Source: an uncultured Clostridia bacterium (lineage in GTDB: Bacteria > Bacillota > Clostridia > Christensenellales > Borkfalkiaceae). Taken from it: a DNA stretch of 29,468 nucleotides. The number at the start of each line of letters is the position of its first letter. The stretch's first letter is position 1. Made by a program: the position numbers and the translations under genes. Where the stretch lies: positions 1 to 29,468 of the forward strand of contig CAUHGY010000019.1 in NCBI GenBank assembly GCA_959605945.1, in the 5' to 3' direction. Shown in pieces: positions 21,605 through 27,945 of this stretch. The notes under the pieces were generated by a model, which was not told the DNA's origin, did no database searches, and was given only the letters and a program-made list of their open reading frames with translations.

Positions 21605-22816
21605 TCAGTCTTTACCCAAAAACCGTTTCATCAAAGCTTCGCCTGACGGTATGAATATGCCTGTCGCCGCGGCGCACTCTTCATCGTAACGGGGCGCTCC
21701 GTCTTTTTTTTCGCCGCTTCTGTATATTATATACGGAACGGGATCGGAAACATGCGTCATGACGGACAGCGGAGTGGGATGGTCCGGACAGATAAGCATA
21801 GAATAACATTCGCCCGCCTTATCGAGTTCTTCGGTAATATATTTGACAACAACTTCGGAAATTCTGCCTATAGAATAAATTTTATGTTCGGCGTCGCCGT
21901 GATGTCCGCATTCGTCGGGAGCTTCCATATGCACGTAAACAAAATCGGCGCCGTCTTTCAGCGCATCGACACAAGCCCTGGCTTTGCCGATAAAATCGGT
22001 GTCGAAATTACCCGTCGCCCCTTTCACTTCTATGACGCGCATCCCCGCAAGTTTGCCTATGCCCTTCAAGAGATCCACAGCGGAAATCATTGCTCCATGC
22101 AAGCCGAATCTATCAAAAAAACTGCCGATATGCGGTTTTGTGCCTTCTCCCCAGAACCACAGTGAAGAGGCCGGGCGTTTGCCCGCCTTAATTCTGGCAA
22201 GGTTTACGGGGTGATCTTTTAAAAGCTCGGCTGATTTTTCCATCAGCGCAAGATATTTTTTCCCCGCCGCGCTTTTCGGCAGATAATCTCTGATCGGTTT
22301 TCCCGTTATATCGTGCGGCGGGGTCAGATCGTCTGCTATCGTACCGTTCTTTATTACAAGACAGTGACGGTAGCTGATGCCCGCGTAAAGTTTATATTCT
22401 TCGTCGTTCAGACGTTCGGCAAGATATTTTATCAGTCCGGCGGCTTCACCGGTCGAAATTTCGCCTGCGCTGTAATCCACCATAGTCTTATCGGCAAAAT
22501 TTTCTTCATCTGTCAGGGTAACCAGATTTGCCCGCGCCGTGACGTCGGTGTCTTTTAAATCTATGCCTATGCTTGCCGCTTCGAGCGGCGATCTGCCCGT
22601 ATAGCACTCGGCGGGATTATAGCCCAGTACCGAGAGATTTGCCACGTCGCTGCCGGGTTTCATGCCGTCGGGCACGGTTTTGCAAAGTCCGACTTCGCCG
22701 ACGCGCGCAAGCGCGTCTATCGTAGGTTTTTCCGCAAGCATAAGCGGTGTTTTATTGCCGAGAGGCGGAAACGGATAATCCGCCATTCCGTCGCCGAGAA
22801 TCACTATATATTTCAT
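21605..22816 (-). CDS. apgM: Cofactor-independent phosphoglycerate mutase, archaeal-type (ApgM)
   Basis: 403-aa alkaline-phosphatase-superfamily enzyme interconverting 3- and 2-phosphoglycerate with metal ions. Visible: MKYIVILGDGMADYP (metal Asp in GDGMAD), the signature GSDVANLSVLGYNP (55-68) with its Ser/Asp, YTGRSPLEAASIGI, DFVYVHMEAPDECGHHGD and LICPDHPTP, which carries the second metal Asp/His set. Relatives in Bacillota have sometimes been called ThrH-like homoserine kinases, so the annotation by homology is not fully secure. I start at ATG 22816 (GGAG 7 bp upstream). The ATG overlaps the ung stop as ATGA, so ung and apgM are translationally coupled. Confidence 0.88.
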   Translation of the reverse strand: MKYIVILGDGMADYPFPPLGNKTPLMLAEKPTIDALARVGEVGLCKTVPDGMKPGSDVANLSVLGYNPAECYTGRSPLEAASIGIDLKDTDVTARANLVTLTDEENFADKTMVDYSAGEISTGEAAGLIKYLAERLNDEEYKLYAGISYRHCLVIKNGTIADDLTPPHDITGKPIRDYLPKSAAGKKYLALMEKSAELLKDHPVNLARIKAGKRPASSLWFWGEGTKPHIGSFFDRFGLHGAMISAVDLLKGIGKLAGMRVIEVKGATGNFDTDFIGKARACVDALKDGADFVYVHMEAPDECGHHGDAEHKIYSIGRISEVVVKYITEELDKAGECYSMLICPDHPTPLSVMTHVSDPVPYIIYRSGEKKDGAPRYDEECAAATGIFIPSGEALMKRFLGKD

Positions 22817-23481
22817 AATGCGCTCCAATCTATTGGTTTTTTGCCGTTCTTCACGAGATATTCGTTGGTCTTTACAAAATGCCCGCAACCGAAAAAGCCG
22901 TTAAACGCCGAAAGCGGGCTGGGGTGCGCGCATTCGAGCACAAGATGTTTGGTTTTGTCTATGAGCGGTTTTTTGCTGCGGGCATTGCCGCCCCAAAGCA
23001 GGAACACCACGTGTTCCTTGAAATCGGATATCTTGCTGATAATACTGTCCGTAAACTGTTCCCAGCCCTTCCCTTTGTGCGAGTTGGCGGCGTGCGCGCG
23101 GACGGTAAGCACGGTGTTAAGAAGCAGCACGCCCTGCTTAGCCCATCCCGTGAGATCGCCGCTCGCCGGCGGAACAAAACCCGTTTCGTCGTGCAATTCT
23201 TTGAATATATTAACAAGCGACGGCGGTTTTTCCACCCCCGCCGGGACCGAAAAAGAAAGCCCCATCGCCTGTCCTTCGTTATGATACGGGTCCTGCCCCA
23301 AAAGCACTGCTTTTACATCGGAAAACGCCGTCAGTTTCATGCTGTTGAAAATGTCGTACATGGACGGATATACTGTGAGCGAAAAATATTCTTCCTTCAG
23401 AAATGCGCGCAGCTTTCTGTAACTTTCCGCGGCAAATTCATCCGCCAGTATCTTATCCCATTCTTCTGTAATTTTAACCAT
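22813..23481 (-). CDS. ung: Uracil-DNA glycosylase, family 1
   Basis: 222-aa base-excision repair enzyme that removes uracil from DNA. Motifs: GQDPYH (62-67) with catalytic D64, NTVLTV (122-127), LLWGGNARSKK (161-171) and HPSPLSA (186-192) with catalytic H186. Family length is about 225. I start at the ATG 23481 because GGGGG lies 6 bp upstream; an in-frame ATG at 23487 would touch that run directly, and the longer frame to 23544 has no family match. It is the first gene of a unit with apgM. Confidence 0.95.
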   Translation of the reverse strand: MVKITEEWDKILADEFAAESYRKLRAFLKEEYFSLTVYPSMYDIFNSMKLTAFSDVKAVLLGQDPYHNEGQAMGLSFSVPAGVEKPPSLVNIFKELHDETGFVPPASGDLTGWAKQGVLLLNTVLTVRAHAANSHKGKGWEQFTDSIISKISDFKEHVVFLLWGGNARSKKPLIDKTKHLVLECAHPSPLSAFNGFFGCGHFVKTNEYLVKNGKKPIDWSAL

Positions 23482-23690
23482 ATTCATCCCCCGCGGCGCA
23501 TAACATTTATTACACTGCACCGCTCTCGCAGGTGTTCGCAACATAAAAACACATCGCGCGACGGTCAGCTTGAAACATCGTTCGCCGACCGCGCCGCCTT
23601 ATAAAGACCTCTCCGTTTCCATAAACCGCATCCGCATTTTCCTGTCTGCCGCAATATTTTCATAAAACGCGCAAACGCTTCGTATTAAAT

Positions 23691-23719
23691 ATTATAATAC
23701 CATATATCGTTTGACAAAA
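23691..23719 (-). promoter_or_regulatory. Possible ung promoter, overlapping the mntP promoter
   Basis: On the minus strand, TATAAT (23691-23696) lies 17 bp from a weak TTTTGT hexamer. Its -35 region falls within the mntP -35 region on the other strand. Moderate support only. Confidence 0.4.
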
Positions 23720-23739
23720 TCAATTTATTTTAATATACT
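23711..23739 (+). promoter_or_regulatory. Sigma-A promoter of mntP
   Basis: TTGACA (23711-23716), a 17-bp spacer and TATACT (23734-23739). Transcription should start near 23746, about 11 nt before the ATG, so the leader holds only the GAAGGA ribosome-binding site. Confidence 0.88.
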
Positions 23740-23756
23740 TTATTGAAGGATCCAAA

Positions 23757-24344
23757 ATGAATGTTTTAGATGTAATTTTCATCGGACTTGCACTGGCTAT
23801 GGACGCGTGCGCGCTGACAGTGGCAAACTGCACCGCATATCGCAATATGAACGCGAAAAAAGAATGGTCAATGCCCGTTGCATTTGCAATATTTCAGGGT
23901 ATAATGCCCGTCATAGGCTTTTACATAGGTTCTTTATTCATGGACTATCTCGAAAACGTCACCGGTTACATCACCGCGGCGGTATTTTTTATTCTTGCCG
24001 CAAAAATAGTTTTCGATATTGTCAATGAAAGAAAAACCTGCAGCGAAAACATGGGGAAAACTGCCGAAAGACCAAACGGAACGAACTTCACTTTCGGCAT
24101 ACTGATGTTGCAAGGCGTTGCCACCAGCATCGACGCGCTGGCAATCGGAGTAACTTTCTCGCAGCTTTCTTTTTCCATATTTCTGGCGGCGGGACTGATT
24201 GCGGCAATAACCTTTGTTCTCGTTTCGCTATCGCTGCTTTTCGGAAAATCGCTCGGGAGGCTTTTCGGAAAATACGCGCAGTGGGTCGGCGCCGCGGTGC
24301 TGTTCGCTCTCGCCGTAAAAACGCTGCTTGAAGCCATTATCTGA
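23757..24344 (+). CDS. mntP: Manganese efflux pump MntP
   Basis: 195-aa six-helix membrane exporter that protects the cell from excess Mn(II). Two homologous halves carry the key acidic residues: D16 in GLALAMDACAL and D126 in VATSIDALAIG. Transmembrane segments are near 4-22, 38-60, 68-88, 113-131, 140-160 and 170-193. The ATG is preceded by GAAGGA 6-7 bp upstream. Many mntP genes are controlled by a yybP-ykoY Mn riboswitch, but the leader predicted here is too short for one. Control would have to be at the promoter (for example an MntR-type factor), or be constitutive. Confidence 0.93.
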   Translation: MNVLDVIFIGLALAMDACALTVANCTAYRNMNAKKEWSMPVAFAIFQGIMPVIGFYIGSLFMDYLENVTGYITAAVFFILAAKIVFDIVNERKTCSENMGKTAERPNGTNFTFGILMLQGVATSIDALAIGVTFSQLSFSIFLAAGLIAAITFVLVSLSLLFGKSLGRLFGKYAQWVGAAVLFALAVKTLLEAII

Positions 24345-24368
24345 AAAAGCGTTTTTATCGCAAAAAAA

Positions 24369-24390
24369 TCTAATGAATATCTAATGAATA
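24369..24390 (+). repeat. Tandem 11-bp duplication
   Basis: TCTAATGAATA occurs twice back to back, just after mntP. It is probably replication slippage. Confidence 0.85.
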
Positions 24391-24408
24391 TATTATGCGG
24401 CGAGAGTC

Positions 24409-24432
24409 AATACGCCGAATTCGGTATTTTTT
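24409..24432 (+). terminator. Probable mntP terminator
   Basis: AATA-(CG bulge)-CCG, loop AATT, CGG-TATT, followed by TTTT. It lies 65 bp after the mntP stop. The stem is short with a 2-nt bulge. Confidence 0.5.
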
Positions 24433-24823
24433 AGCACTGAAAGCGTATCATAAGTAATAAACCGTTTCGGTGAAATATTTGTCAGGCTCACTGCTTTCTT
24501 TGTCACAAATAAAATTTTCTTAACTGACTCACGGTTTTTTAAACCGAGAAAATAAAATTATAAAAATTTTCCTTAAAATATAACTGCAAACTTTAATATA
24601 AACTTTTTTGTAACACGCTTTCTTCCTGCCGCACCGTGCCGATTTGCAAAAAGCGCGGTATATGCCGACGAAATCGGGTTAGCGGAACATTCTTGTGTTT
24701 TTATATGTTATTAACAGAACTTTTCTGCAAACAGAAAAAAAGGCCGATGAAAACCGATAAGCTCTTTAATCTTCAGAACGCTTATCAATCGCATCCGCCT
24801 TTTAATATTTGCAAACATTGCCG

Positions 24824-24859
24824 CGCCGCAAAATAAGCAGCGGCGGGTTTTAATTTTTC
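24824..24859 (+). terminator. Plus-strand terminator-like hairpin
   Basis: CGCCGC - 10 nt - GCGGCG is followed by GGTTTTAATTTTT. It could stop read-through from mntP, or belong to an unrecognised short transcript. Confidence 0.5.
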
Positions 24860-24865
24860 ACTTGC

Positions 24866-24906
24866 CGGGCGGCGGAACATTCCTCATCGTTCCGCGTTTA
24901 CGCCCG
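24866..24906. terminator. Two-part hairpin after the HAD gene
   Basis: An inner 7-bp stem (GCGGAAC/GTTCCGC) inside an outer 6-bp stem (CGGGCG/CGCCCG) with a 5-nt bulge. It lies 38 bp after the HAD gene stop on the minus strand. There is no clear T run. Confidence 0.45.
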
Positions 24907-24944
24907 CATTATCTTTCATCTGATTCCTAATACGCTGCCAGAAA

Positions 24945-25736
24945 TTATTTGTTTTTTGCCGCAAATCTCGGAATATCACCGACACCGTTCAGAATAAGTC
25001 TCGGTCTGTAAGGAAATTTAAGGCATTCTTCTTTGGTGGTAACGCCGGAAAGCACCAGCACGGTATCAAGCCCCGATTCGATGCCGGAAACAATATCGGT
25101 ATCCATTCTGTCGCCGATAATGGCGGCATCCTCCGAATGCACGTTAAGCATTTTGATACCGGTGCGCATCATGAGAGGGTTAGGTTTTCCCACATAATAT
25201 GCCTGCTTGCCGGTGGCAAGTTCGATAGGCGCTATCAGCGCCCTGCATGCGGGAACAATGCCCTGCTCGGACGGTCCCGTAAGATCGCAGTTGGTGCCGA
25301 TAAGTTTTGCACCCGCGTTGACGAAACGCACGGCTTTATTTATCATTTCAAGATTATACCCGTTATATTCGCCCACAACCACGTAATCGGGATTGACGTC
25401 ATTATACGTTATGCCCACTTCATAAAGAGCATTCAAAAGTCCGTGGTCGCCGAGCACGAAAGCGCTGCACCCGGGCGCCTGAGCACTGAGAAAACTTGCC
25501 GTGGCAAGCGCACTCGTGTAAAAATGCGACTCCTCCACTTCAAGCCCCATGCGGGCAAGTCTCATCTGCAGTTCTTTGGGCGTGCACTGACTTGAATTGG
25601 TAAGAAAAAGAAATTTTTTATTGCCGGCTTTTAACCATTCCAAAAATTCCTTAACCCCTTCAAGCAATTTATTTCCGTGGTAAATCACGCCGTCCATATC
25701 GCATATAAAACCTTTCCTTGCAAGTAATTTTTCCAA
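24945..25736 (-). CDS. HAD-superfamily phosphatase, NagD/HAD-IIA type
   Basis: 263-aa cytosolic phosphatase of subfamily IIA. Motif I is DMDGVIYHG (13-21), with nucleophile D13 and acid/base D15. Motif II is TNSS (46-49), motif III includes K184 in YVGKPNP, and motif IV is GDRMDTDI (208-215) with the Mg-binding aspartates. The cap domain lies between about 70 and 180. Relatives act on nucleotide monophosphates, sugar phosphates, or p-nitrophenyl phosphate in tests; the natural substrate is not evident. The start is TTG at 25736, with AAGGAG 8 bp upstream and no nearer ATG. It stands alone, between two long intergenic regions. Confidence 0.9.
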   Translation of the reverse strand: MEKLLARKGFICDMDGVIYHGNKLLEGVKEFLEWLKAGNKKFLFLTNSSQCTPKELQMRLARMGLEVEESHFYTSALATASFLSAQAPGCSAFVLGDHGLLNALYEVGITYNDVNPDYVVVGEYNGYNLEMINKAVRFVNAGAKLIGTNCDLTGPSEQGIVPACRALIAPIELATGKQAYYVGKPNPLMMRTGIKMLNVHSEDAAIIGDRMDTDIVSGIESGLDTVLVLSGVTTKEECLKFPYRPRLILNGVGDIPRFAAKNK

Positions 25737-26005
25737 AATATCTTCTCCTTTACAATCTCTGAAAACCGATTCTGAAATTTATCGCGGATATGCAGAATAG
25801 AATTGCCTTGCAAAAATTTATACCCTGGGTATCCGAACAAATCCGCAATTTTACCGAATCGGAACTTACGCTCGCGCGATGCTTTCGGTTTTCATAATTA
25901 TTATATATTAAAGTTCGGGCGCACGCAAGTAAATTCGCGCTTCATAAATTTTAATTTGTTACCTTTACGTGTTTTTAAAGGTATTCGCTTTGTTTTCTTA
26001 TTTAG

Positions 26006-26022
26006 GCAATATGTTGCATATT
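26006..26022. repeat. Dyad repeat copy 1
   Basis: GCAATATGTTGCATATT, similar at 14 of 17 positions to the copy starting at 26075, 69 bp away. Both hold a GCAA...TTGC inverted repeat, like a regulator-binding site. Confidence 0.5.
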
Positions 26023-26074
26023 AGTATAATTACTATTATAAATATATCTCTGATTCTATATATTTTAAGTATGC

Positions 26075-26091
26075 GCAACTTGTTGCTTATT
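26075..26091. repeat. Dyad repeat copy 2
   Basis: GCAACTTGTTGCTTATT, the partner of the copy at 26006. It has a perfect GCAAC-TT-GTTGC core. Confidence 0.5.
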
Positions 26092-26290
26092 TAATTTAAA
26101 AACATATGGCGGGTAATTTTCTTTATACTTTCCGTAATAAATCAATTTATATAATTCTATAAAAATCTGCCGCAATGATCAGAAAGCAATTATAGCGATA
26201 TTGACGCTACAATAATTTATTCTCTGACAGAAAACCATTTAAAAAATTTTCCGCAGAATTATTTTCTAAAATAAAAATATCGGCAGCCGT

Positions 26291-26324
26291 TTCCGAAAAA
26301 ATTCAGCTTCCGAAAAAATTCAGC
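26291..26324. repeat. Perfect tandem 17-bp repeat
   Basis: TTCCGAAAAAATTCAGC occurs twice in direct succession. Confidence 0.9.
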
Positions 26325-26445
26325 AAACAAAGCAATCGGCGAGAAAATCGGCTGTCTGGTTTTCCAGCGAGAATTGCAACATGACAGTAAAAACCATTAA
26401 GTATATTGCATCATGTAAGTTTGTTTTCTAAAAACCTGCTCGCGG

Positions 26446-26484
26446 TTGTTTACGGGTTGTTTGTTAATTGTTTGCGCGTTGTTT
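26446..26484. repeat. Four TTGTTT units at 11-bp period
   Basis: TTGTTT starts at 26446, 26457, 26468 and 26479, separated by different 5-nt spacers (ACGGG, GTTAA, GCGCG). The unit is conserved and phased while the spacers vary. Confidence 0.75.
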
Positions 26485-26545
26485 TTCGAATAGTTATAAA
26501 AAATAAACCGCATTTCGTATAGGTCTGATTTTGAAAAACCTGCAC

Positions 26546-26590
26546 GATAAAATAAAAAGCGCGGCAAAAAGCCGCGCTTTTTATTTTATC
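26546..26590 (-). terminator. Terminator of tuf
   Basis: A perfect 20-bp inverted repeat around AAAAA. Its core GCGCGGC/GCCGCGC is flanked by A and T tracts, so on the minus strand it ends in TTTTTATTTTATC. It begins 16 bp after the tuf stop. It would also work on the plus strand. Confidence 0.95.
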
Positions 26591-26606
26591 AATCGGTTAA
26601 CGATTA

Positions 26607-27827
26607 TTATTTAACGATTTTGGAAACAACGCCCGAACCAACCGTTCTGCCGCCTTCGCGGATAGCGAAACGGAGACCTTCTTCCATAGCGATGGGGGTT
26701 ATGAGCTTAACGTCCATTTTGACGTTATCGCCGGGCATAACCATTTCAACGCCTTCGGGAAGCTGTATGGAACCGGTAACATCGGTCGTTCTGAAATAGA
26801 ACTGAGGACGATAGTTATTGAAGAAAGGTGTATGACGTCCACCTTCTTCTTTAGTAAGGATATAAACCTGTCCTTCAAACTCAGTGTGGGGTTTAACCGA
26901 ACCGGGTTTCGCAATGACCTGTCCTCTTTCGATATCTTTTTTGTCGATACCGCGGAGAAGCGCACCGACGTTGTCGCCAGCCTGAGCTTCGTCAAGAAGT
27001 TTTCTGAACATTTCAAGACCGGTGATGACGGTATTTCTCGACTCCTCTTTGAGACCGACTATTTCGGCAGGATCGTTGACGTGAGCTACGCCCCTTTCAA
27101 CTCTGCCCGTAGCAACCGTACCGCGGCCGCTGATGGTGAACACGTCCTCGACAGGGAGAAGGAAGGGCTTCGCATCGTCTCTTTCGGGAGTGGGTATATA
27201 ATTGTCAACGGCATCCATCAACTCAAATATGCATTTGCATTCGGGAGCGTTTTTGATTTCATCGGCAGTGTGATCAGCCTGCGCATATTCGAGCGCTTTG
27301 AGCGCCGAACCCTTGATGATGGGAGTATCGTCTCCGGGGAATCCGTATTCGGAAAGAAGGTCTCTGATCTCCATTTCAACAAGTTCAAGCAGTTCGGGGT
27401 CATCAAGCTGGTCGCATTTGTTCATGAAAACGATAATATAAGGAACACCGACCTGACGAGCAAGCAGAATGTGTTCTCTGGTCTGGGGCATGGGTCCGTC
27501 GGTAGCGGCAACGACAAGAATAGCGCCGTCCATCTGAGCAGCACCGGTAATCATGTTCTTAACATAGTCTGCGTGACCGGGGCAGTCAACGTGAGCATAG
27601 TGGCGTTTAGCCGTCTGATATTCAACGTGAGCGGTATTGATTGTTATACCACGTGCCTTTTCTTCGGGAGCCTTATCGATTTCGTCATATCTCATCTTCT
27701 GCGCTTCGCCGAAAGCAGCAAGCGTCATGGTGATAGCGGCGGTCAAAGTGGTTTTACCGTGATCGACGTGCCCGATAGTACCGATATTGATGTGCGGTTT
27801 ACTTCTGTCAAATTTAGCCTTTGCCAT
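26607..27827 (-). CDS. tuf: Translation elongation factor Tu
   Basis: 406-aa GTPase that delivers aminoacyl-tRNA to the ribosome. G1 GHVDHGKT (19-26), G2 RGITI (59-63), G3 DCPGH (81-85), G4 NKCD (136-139) and G5 SALK (174-177) are all intact. Domains 2 and 3 follow. It is about 12 residues longer than E. coli EF-Tu because of an insert after GSALKALE (around 181-200, with HTADEIKNAPECKC), a region where other bacteria also carry insertions. I start at ATG 27827 (MAKAKFDRSK, GGAGG 8 bp upstream), not the in-frame codon at 27842 ahead of the ribosome-binding site. It has its own promoter between fusA and tuf and a strong terminator. Confidence 0.98.
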   Translation of the reverse strand: MAKAKFDRSKPHINIGTIGHVDHGKTTLTAAITMTLAAFGEAQKMRYDEIDKAPEEKARGITINTAHVEYQTAKRHYAHVDCPGHADYVKNMITGAAQMDGAILVVAATDGPMPQTREHILLARQVGVPYIIVFMNKCDQLDDPELLELVEMEIRDLLSEYGFPGDDTPIIKGSALKALEYAQADHTADEIKNAPECKCIFELMDAVDNYIPTPERDDAKPFLLPVEDVFTISGRGTVATGRVERGVAHVNDPAEIVGLKEESRNTVITGLEMFRKLLDEAQAGDNVGALLRGIDKKDIERGQVIAKPGSVKPHTEFEGQVYILTKEEGGRHTPFFNNYRPQFYFRTTDVTGSIQLPEGVEMVMPGDNVKMDVKLITPIAMEEGLRFAIREGGRTVGSGVVSKIVK

Positions 27828-27909
27828 TTGAATTTCCTCCAAATTTTCTGAAATTATTATTTATTTTATAAAATTTTATTTTTTATTTTCCGAGCGTCAA
27901 ACAATACTA

Positions 27910-27938
27910 ATTGTACAATAAAAACAAAGTATTGTCAA
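27910..27938 (-). promoter_or_regulatory. Promoter of tuf
   Basis: On the minus strand, TTGACA (27933-27938), 17 bp and TACAAT (27910-27915), just after the fusA stop. The leader is about 75 nt. An 8-bp inverted repeat (ACAATACT/AGTATTGT, 27901-27908 and 27928-27935) frames the promoter. Confidence 0.88.
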
Positions 27939-27945
27939 GGGTAAA

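Larger units (their letters stand above)
24345..24944. other. Intergenic region between mntP and the HAD phosphatase gene
   Basis: 600 bp between convergent genes. It holds the tandem 11-mer, the probable mntP terminator and two further hairpins near 24824-24906. A short plus frame (24747-24836, ending ICKHCRAAK) has a CxxC but only a poor ribosome-binding site and ends inside a terminator stem, so I do not call it a gene. Confidence 0.55.
25737..26606. other. Long AT-rich intergenic region upstream of the HAD gene / downstream of tuf
   Basis: About 870 bp without a supported gene. It contains twin GCAA-N4-TTGC dyads (26006-26022 and 26075-26091), a perfect tandem 17-mer (26291-26324), four TTGTTT units at exact 11-bp period (26446-26484), a small ATACCC-T-GGGTAT dyad (25820-25832), and the tuf terminator. 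I could not match it to a known RNA or origin; no DnaA-box series was found. Confidence 0.55.

Noticed and set aside
23545..23756. Mn-sensing yybP-ykoY riboswitch upstream of mntP
   Set aside because: A near-consensus promoter at 23711-23739 leaves a leader of only about 11 nt, and no riboswitch-like stems were seen.
24636..24836. Plus-strand 66-codon frame with CxxC near its end
   Set aside because: No ribosome-binding site at the first start, a poor one at the inner ATG (24747), basic low-information composition, and the stop falls inside a terminator stem.
25803..26024. 73-codon plus-strand frame in the AT-rich gap
   Set aside because: No ribosome-binding site, and composition typical of non-coding AT-rich DNA.
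25737..26545. Replication origin
   Set aside because: The region is AT-rich with repeats, but I found no cluster of DnaA boxes (TTATCCACA-like) and no dnaA, dnaN or gidA nearby.
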